Origin: an uncultured Candidatus Saccharibacteria bacterium
GTDB taxonomy: Bacteria; Patescibacteriota; Saccharimonadia; Saccharimonadales; Saccharimonadaceae
Length of the DNA stretch: 64,000 nt
Assembly (NCBI GenBank): GCA_948868795.1
Contig: CAQRDK010000002.1
Coordinates: 82,180 to 146,179, forward strand
Reading direction: 5' to 3'
Each line of letters opens with the position of its first letter. Positions within the stretch are counted from its first letter, which is position 1. A program made the translations under genes and the position numbers. The notes under the pieces were generated by a model, which saw only the letters and a program-made list of their open reading frames with translations, had not been told where the DNA came from and did not search any database. Positions 59,789-64,000 of this stretch are shown one piece after another.

Positions 59789-61003
59789 ATGAGTAACCGA
59801 GTCCCCCTCGCCGAGCGTATGCGCCCGCAGACCCTGGACGACGTCGTTGGACAAGACGCGATTATTGGCGATGGCAAAATCCTCACCGAGATTGTCAAAA
59901 AAGCCGAACCGGTTAACCTTATTTTCTGGGGCCCTCCCGGCACCGGCAAGACCACTCTCGCCCGCATCCTCGCTCGCGAATACAAAGCCGACTTCGTCGA
60001 GCTCTCCGCCGTCACCTCGAAAAAAGCCGACATCGAAGCCGTCGTCGAGCGCGCAAAAGTGAACTGGAACCTAAAAACCCGCACCGTCCTCTTCGTGGAC
60101 GAAATTCACCGTTTCAACAAAGCTCAGCAGGACGCCTTTCTCCCGCACGTCGAGTCGGGCCTCATCATCCTCATCGGCGCCACCACCGAAAACCCCAGCT
60201 TCGAAGTCATCTCCCCGCTCATCTCCCGCTCCCGCGTTGTCATCGTCTCTGCCCTCAACAAAGCCAGCATCCTTGAAGTCCTGAAGCGCGCCGTCAAAGC
60301 CGAAAACGCCGAATCCCGCGTCACCGACGAAGCCCTCGAGTTTATCGCCGACCTCTCCGGCGGCGACGCCCGCTCCGCCCTCGGCGACCTCGAGCTCTCC
60401 TTGAGTCTTTCCTACAAAGTCGACAAAAAGGTCGTCGAAACCGCCGTCGGCCAAAAAACTATGCCATATGACAAATCTGGCGACTATCATTACGACAACA
60501 CCTCTGCCTTTATCAAGTCCATGCGCGGCTCCGACGTCGACGCCACCCTCTATTATCTCGCTCGCATGGTTCAGGGCGGGGAAGATCCGAAGTTTATCGC
60601 CCGCCGCATGGTGATCTTCGCCTCCGAAGACATCGGCCTCGCCACTCCTGCTGCCCTCAACCTCGCCGTCAGCTGCTTTGAGGCGATCGAGCGCGTTGGC
60701 ATGCCTGAAGGTGGGATTATTCTGAGTCATGTCGCCGTCGTTCTCGCGAAAGCCCCGAAAAACCGCGACGCCTACGACGGCTGGGCCCGCGCCAACGAAG
60801 TCGCGAAGAAGTCTATGGGCGCGCCCGTCCCGACCTGGCTCCGTAATGCCCCCACCAATCTTATGAAAGAGCTCGGCTTCGGCGAAGGCCAGAAATGGGA
60901 GGCCGGTTTTCATCTCGACAAATCCTACCTCCCCGACGCCGTCCGCCACGAAAAAATCTTCGGTCAGCCCTCAGATTACAATCACAACGACAAAAACCAT
61001 TGA
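59789..61003 (+). CDS. rarA: Replication-associated recombination protein A (RarA/MgsA)
   Basis: 404 aa AAA+ ATPase. PLAERMRPQTLDDVVGQD start, Walker A GPPGTGKTT, Walker B VDEIHRFNKAQQDAFLPHVE (core FVDEIHRF), ATTENPSFEV (sensor 1), and the C-terminal tetramerisation domain. Acts at stalled forks. Leaderless: TGGTATAAT ends 6 bases before ATG 59789. Confidence 0.94.
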   Translation: MSNRVPLAERMRPQTLDDVVGQDAIIGDGKILTEIVKKAEPVNLIFWGPPGTGKTTLARILAREYKADFVELSAVTSKKADIEAVVERAKVNWNLKTRTVLFVDEIHRFNKAQQDAFLPHVESGLIILIGATTENPSFEVISPLISRSRVVIVSALNKASILEVLKRAVKAENAESRVTDEALEFIADLSGGDARSALGDLELSLSLSYKVDKKVVETAVGQKTMPYDKSGDYHYDNTSAFIKSMRGSDVDATLYYLARMVQGGEDPKFIARRMVIFASEDIGLATPAALNLAVSCFEAIERVGMPEGGIILSHVAVVLAKAPKNRDAYDGWARANEVAKKSMGAPVPTWLRNAPTNLMKELGFGEGQKWEAGFHLDKSYLPDAVRHEKIFGQPSDYNHNDKNH

Positions 61004-61028
61004 CATTATACACAAAGTATGCTACAAT
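61000..61028 (+). promoter_or_regulatory. Consensus promoter, twin of the one at 41739
   Basis: TTGACA (61000-61005), 17-bp spacer, TGCTACAAT (TACAAT 61023-61028); the -35 overlaps the rarA stop. TGCTACAATAGAA is identical to the 41760 promoter. Confidence 0.8.
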
Positions 61029-61038
61029 AGAAAGATAA

Positions 61039-61071
61039 GGTGCGAGCAATCGCTCGGCGCCCAGGCTTTTT
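61039..61071 (+). terminator. Attenuator-like hairpin in the 61241 leader
   Basis: GGTGCGAGC (61039-61047) pairs with GCTCGGCGCC (61052-61061) with one bulge and one T-G pair, loop AATC, then T5 (61067-61071). About 30 bases after the transcription start. Confidence 0.6.
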
Positions 61072-61120
61072 GTGCGTTCGCCTTCGCTGTTTATTACGAC
61101 AAGAAAGGAGAATACGAACC

Positions 61121-61177
61121 TTGAATTTGACAGACAGCGAACGTAGACAAAAGCCCATCCTCAGCAAAATCCTCTAG
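61121..61177 (+). CDS. Possible leader peptide
   Basis: 18 codons from TTG behind AAAGGAG (MNLTDSERRQKPILSKIL), ending at TAG 61175-61177, in the leader of the 61241 gene. The ribosome site is as good as that of the main gene. No run of a single amino acid is present. Confidence 0.35.
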   Translation: MNLTDSERRQKPILSKIL

Positions 61178-61240
61178 AGCAACCCTAACCACCTCGGCAT
61201 TCAACCATCTATCACGATCCTAAAGGAGGTTCTCTGAACT

Positions 61241-61930
61241 ATGCGCCAAATCCAGTATTTCTTATCCATGCGAGCTACCGACGACCGCGCGGCCTACGTC
61301 CTGACCGCTGAAGGCCCGATCGCCTTTGGTCACACTCTGCCCGATTATATTGAGCTGGCAGCTGCCCGCGCTAATCCGCGTCGCATCCGTCCGCTTTTCG
61401 CGGGCAAGACTTTCGACAAAACCGCTCTGTATGCCCAGCTAATCGAGCGCCAGAACCAGCAGGAATCACCCACTTTCGAGAAGGGCTACCTCAACCTGCT
61501 GGAAACCGGCCGCCTGAAAGGCTGGTCGCTGACTGCGGTCGAGGTTAATCCTGGTGAGCTAGGGCTCCATCTGGTTAGCCATAGCCTCTGGGCTCACCAC
61601 GACAAGGCGGTCAAGTCTTATCGCCTCGCTCATGCCGGAGAGTCTGACTGCGCGAAAGTCAGCAACGCCGAAATCACTGCCGACCTGCCGCCCTACCACG
61701 AGGTTCTGACCTGCCGGCCAACCGACACTATGTTTGAAGGCGGTCAGTCCGTCGTGATTACGCTTGACGTCCCGCGCCTCGATGTGGTCGACAGTGACCA
61801 ATACAGCGTCGCTTTTACGTCCAATCAGACCATTATTGGCGAGCCAGCTGGCGTTGCTAATCGGTGTATCATCATTGATAACGCCGCCTATCGGCGCGAA
61901 TACGCTGCGCAGGTCATCGAACTCCAGTAA
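61241..61930 (+). CDS. Hypothetical protein, unknown family
   Basis: 229 aa behind AAAGGAGG. Soluble alpha/beta protein (MRQIQYFLSMRATDDRAAYVL, TLPDYIELAAARANPRRIR); no signal or membrane helix. No family recognised. It uses CTG and CTC for Leu, unlike CTC-dominated neighbours, and shares promoter type with the 41862 gene. Confidence 0.6.
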   Translation: MRQIQYFLSMRATDDRAAYVLTAEGPIAFGHTLPDYIELAAARANPRRIRPLFAGKTFDKTALYAQLIERQNQQESPTFEKGYLNLLETGRLKGWSLTAVEVNPGELGLHLVSHSLWAHHDKAVKSYRLAHAGESDCAKVSNAEITADLPPYHEVLTCRPTDTMFEGGQSVVITLDVPRLDVVDSDQYSVAFTSNQTIIGEPAGVANRCIIIDNAAYRREYAAQVIELQ

Positions 61931-61954
61931 GTTGCCTTCTTTCTTGTTCGACCA

Positions 61955-61985
61955 GGGCGCGACCTTATGGCCGCGCCCATTTTTT
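61955..61985 (+). terminator. Terminator after the 61241 gene
   Basis: GGGCGCG (61955-61961) pairs with CGCGCCC (61972-61978), then A and six T's. Confidence 0.85.
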
Positions 61986-62018
61986 ATGCTATAATTATTC
62001 CATAACAAAGGAGTTTTT

Positions 62019-62549
62019 ATGGCAGATTTCAATAAAATCCTCACCCCGGGCGACTACGAGAACGGCGAAATCAACGTCGTTGTCGAGATTCCGACCGGTT
62101 CGAACCACAAAATCGAATGGGATCGCAAGAATGCTTGCTTCATGCTCGACCGCATTGAGCCGATTGCTTTCGCAAAACCGACCAACTACGGCTTCATCCC
62201 CCAGACTTTGGACGAAGACGGCGATGAGCTCGATGTTCTCTTGATTACTGACCAGCCTCTCACGACCGGCATCTATACCGTCGCTCGCGTCCTCGGCGTC
62301 ATGAAATTCGTCGACGACGGCGAAGTCGATGACAAAATCATTGCCGTTCCAGCCGACGACCGCAACAACGGCGACCAATACAAGACCCTCGAAGACTTGC
62401 CAAAGCGCCTCATCGAGCAGATCAATTTTCACTTCAACCACTACAAGGATCTCAAGAAACCTGGCACGACCGAAGTCAAGGAATTCGCTGGTCTCGACGA
62501 AGCGAAAAAGGTTATCAAAGATTCCATCGACCGCTGGAACAACCAATAG
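62019..62549 (+). CDS. ppa: Inorganic pyrophosphatase
   Basis: 176 aa. Family I enzyme hydrolysing pyrophosphate. Seen: VVEIPTGSNHKIEWD, NYGFIPQT and the metal-binding DEDGDELDVLLI. Promoter TGCTATAAT (61987-61995) and an AAAGGAG leader. Followed by a strong terminator. Confidence 0.95.
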   Translation: MADFNKILTPGDYENGEINVVVEIPTGSNHKIEWDRKNACFMLDRIEPIAFAKPTNYGFIPQTLDEDGDELDVLLITDQPLTTGIYTVARVLGVMKFVDDGEVDDKIIAVPADDRNNGDQYKTLEDLPKRLIEQINFHFNHYKDLKKPGTTEVKEFAGLDEAKKVIKDSIDRWNNQ

Positions 62550-62579
62550 GCTGCGAACTAACAGTCTTCAGCTAGAACC

Positions 62580-62610
62580 AAAAAGTCGCCCCGTAGATGG
62601 GTGACTTTTT
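62580..62610. terminator. Terminator shared by ppa and the opposite template-like RNA
   Basis: 12-bp stem AAAAAGTCGCCC (62580-62591)/GGGTGACTTTTT (62599-62610), one G-T pair. T-rich on both strands; ends ppa from the left and the leftward RNA from the right. Confidence 0.85.
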
Positions 62611-62649
62611 GCTATAAACCATAGATTATTTGGAGATCGGGCGCCGCAA

Positions 62650-62843
62650 GGGCAACTAGTGCAGCGAACGGAGAAGCCGTTCTGCCGATTGTTGTTGTTG
62701 GACGGATTGATGTTGCTGGTGCCGTTGAAGTTGAGGTTGTAGGCCTGGGTGCCGTTAGAGACTGGAGTAGACGACCAGTAATAGCCGTTGGCGCCGGCGA
62801 CATTGAACAGGTTGCTGGTACTCTGATTGACGTTGCCGCCCCT
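62650..62843 (-). repeat. DGR template-repeat-like sequence without an adjacent RT
   Basis: On the minus strand one frame reads GGNVNQSTSNLFNVAG, NGYYWSSTPVSNGTQAYNLN, FNGTSNINPSNNNNRQNGFS, VRC: the C-type-lectin C-terminus of DGR targets, but with Asn at nearly every position that is Tyr, Asp or Ser in diversified copies (16 Asn in about 59 codons, 12 of them AAC). That is the look of a template, not a used variable repeat. The frame is not a complete gene. Promoter at 63087 and terminator at 62580 fit a separate RNA of about 500 nt. Confidence 0.65.
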
Positions 62844-63086
62844 TGAGGCGGTCAGCGCCACGAGAAGAACTGCCCAAAGCCGGACGACTGGATGCGGTTC
62901 GCGACACACGAACCAGAAGACGCTTATATTAACTTTCTCGCCGTAACGAAAAATATTTCTCTAGTCTGTACACTTTTCTAAAAAGTTCTCGAGAGGTCTT
63001 CGCGATCTCCAGAAAAGAACTTGGCGCGGCCGGAGTTCTCTCGAAGCGGCGCTTCGTATCTTATGGATTCTTATATCCACGATGTT
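62844..63086 (-). other. Leader of the template-like RNA
   Basis: No gene. Several pairings on the minus strand: GAAGC/GCTTC (near 63045-63057), CGAGAG/CTCTCG and AAGTTCT/AGAACTT (within about 62980-63045), partly exclusive of one another. Could be an RT- or Avd-binding part of a DGR RNA, or a degraded target gene. Confidence 0.4.
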
Positions 63087-63095
63087 ATTATAACA
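63087..63095 (-). promoter_or_regulatory. Leftward extended -10 promoter
   Basis: Minus-strand TGTTATAAT with TATAAT at 63087-63092, between the ABC gene end and the template-like sequence. Confidence 0.6.
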
Positions 63096-63124
63096 CTCCG
63101 CTTACGCTACGGACAAAGACGAAC

Positions 63125-64000
63125 TTATTCTTCCTCCATAAACGCGCCGCTCTGCCGCGACCAAAGATGATGATATACTCCGTCTTCGTTCGCGAGCAAG
63201 TCTTGGTGCCGACCTTGCTCGACAATCTTGCCGTTCTGTAAAACGACAATTCGATCGAGGCTCGCCACCGTCGAAAGCCGGTGTGCGATGACGATGCTCG
63301 TCCTCCCCGCCATCAACCGAGAAAGTGCATCCTGAATCAACGCTTCCGATTCCGAATCAAGCGCGCTCGTCGCTTCGTCCAGGACTAGGATTGGCGCATC
63401 TTTCAGAATTGCCCGCGCGATCGCAATCCGCTGACGCTGTCCGCCCGAAAGTTTGATCCCGCGCTCGCCGACTAGCGTATCATACCCGTCCGGCAAATCC
63501 ATAATAAACTCATCCGCATTCGCAAGCTCCGCCGCCCGCTTGATTTCCTCCGCTGTCGCGCCAGGCTTACCGTAAGCGATATTATCCGCAATAGAACGGT
63601 GGAACAGGGAAGTTTCCTGTGGCACATATGCGATATTCTCGCGCAGGCTTTGCTGCGTCACTTCCCGAATATTCTGCCCCGACACATTCACCGCACCCTT
63701 CTGAACATCCGCAAATCTGAGCAACAACTTCGTCAAGGTCGTCTTTCCCGACCCCGAAACCCCGACTAACCCCACCCGCTCGCCGTCATGAATCGTCAAA
63801 TCAAAGTTCTCGAAAATCGGCGCTTTCGCGTCCGCGTGCTGAAAAGTAATATCATCAAAAGTCGCTTCCGCTCGCTTCATTTCTAGCGGTCGCGCATCCG
63901 GCACATCAACCACATCGTCAACCGTATCGAGAATCACCGTCATCTCGTGCGCATCGCCAAACACCCGGTTCATATTCTTAAAAATCGAGTTAATATTCCA
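63125..64000 (-). CDS. ABC exporter, C-terminal ATPase part (partial)
   Basis: The frame is open to the window edge; about 291 residues are visible. They hold a full ABC ATPase: Walker A GVSGSGKTT, Q-loop YVPQETSLF, signature LSGGQRQRI, Walker B ILVLDEATSALD and switch His in IVIAHRLST. The sequence just before it is the end of a membrane domain, so the protein is a half-transporter of the MsbA/LmrA type. Substrate unknown. Confidence 0.88.
   Translation of the reverse strand, partial: WNINSIFKNMNRVFGDAHEMTVILDTVDDVVDVPDARPLEMKRAEATFDDITFQHADAKAPIFENFDLTIHDGERVGLVGVSGSGKTTLTKLLLRFADVQKGAVNVSGQNIREVTQQSLRENIAYVPQETSLFHRSIADNIAYGKPGATAEEIKRAAELANADEFIMDLPDGYDTLVGERGIKLSGGQRQRIAIARAILKDAPILVLDEATSALDSESEALIQDALSRLMAGRTSIVIAHRLSTVASLDRIVVLQNGKIVEQGRHQDLLANEDGVYHHLWSRQSGAFMEEE

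Noticed and set aside
1..64000. Alternative genetic code (TGA recoded), as in some CPR lineages
   Set aside because: TGA ends many recognised genes at the expected length, and no recognised protein contains in-frame TGA.
1..64000. CRISPR array, rRNA or tRNA genes
   Set aside because: No regularly spaced direct repeats, no rRNA sequence and no cloverleaf with a T-arm signature were found by eye.

Overview
The window has two parts: a tailed-phage genome, almost certainly a prophage (about 1-31.1 kb), followed by bacterial chromosome (about 31.4-64 kb). The chromosomal style fits a small-genome bacterium of the Patescibacteria (CPR), most likely Saccharibacteria/TM7. Signs are tightly packed genes, TGA used as a stop, Gram-positive-type surface genes (LtaS-like sulfatase, DUF916/WxL-like pair), a PfkB-aldolase fusion, and many promoters of the form TGNTATAAT lying only 6-8 bases before the ATG (leaderless mRNAs). 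The lineage is an inference; no rRNA or tRNA gene is present to confirm it.

Phage, left to right. A diversity-generating retroelement (DGR) opens the window: the last codons of a variable protein (VR, 1-40), a hairpin, an Avd-like gene, a template repeat (TR, about 566-692), a structured spacer and a reverse transcriptase. VR and TR differ at 9 positions, all adenines in TR. A packaging and morphogenesis block follows: small terminase candidate, large terminase, portal, a 799-aa minor head protein with added ADP-ribosyltransferase and HExxH domains, scaffold, capsid, connectors, tail tube, tail chaperones joined by a -1 frameshift, tape measure, tail/fibre proteins, holin candidate and CHAP endolysin. 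Each of four late blocks is preceded by the same module: an extended -10 promoter, a conserved 5' sequence AGACCAAATACGAC and an immediate hairpin with a T-run. A leftward DUF4352 moron with an elaborate leader interrupts the tail genes. From 22.6 to 31.1 kb a leftward early block carries many small genes plus a VRR-NUC nuclease, phosphoesterase, Lar-like zinc protein, an MT-A70 methyltransferase with a C10 tract at its start, an SSB-like protein, YqaJ exonuclease and a Rad52-like annealing protein. No integrase or repressor lies in the window.

Chromosome. Genes are metG, an LtaS-like sulfatase, an aquaporin, pheS-pheT, FKBP isomerase, thioredoxin reductase, a three-TM unknown, sbcB, uvrA, two secreted surface proteins, rplY, the PfkB-aldolase fusion, a TrbC/VirB2-like pilin, rpmA, a Trm11-like methylase, a flippase-like protein, xseA-xseB, a membrane protein, a histidine kinase/response regulator pair, recO, rarA, an unknown, ppa and a partial ABC exporter. 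DNA repair is well represented (sbcB, uvrA, xseAB, recO, rarA). Two noncoding loci stand out: a 114-nt promoter-to-terminator RNA upstream of the pilin gene, and an asparagine-codon-rich, DGR-template-like RNA locus between ppa and the ABC exporter with its own promoter and terminator and no RT beside it.
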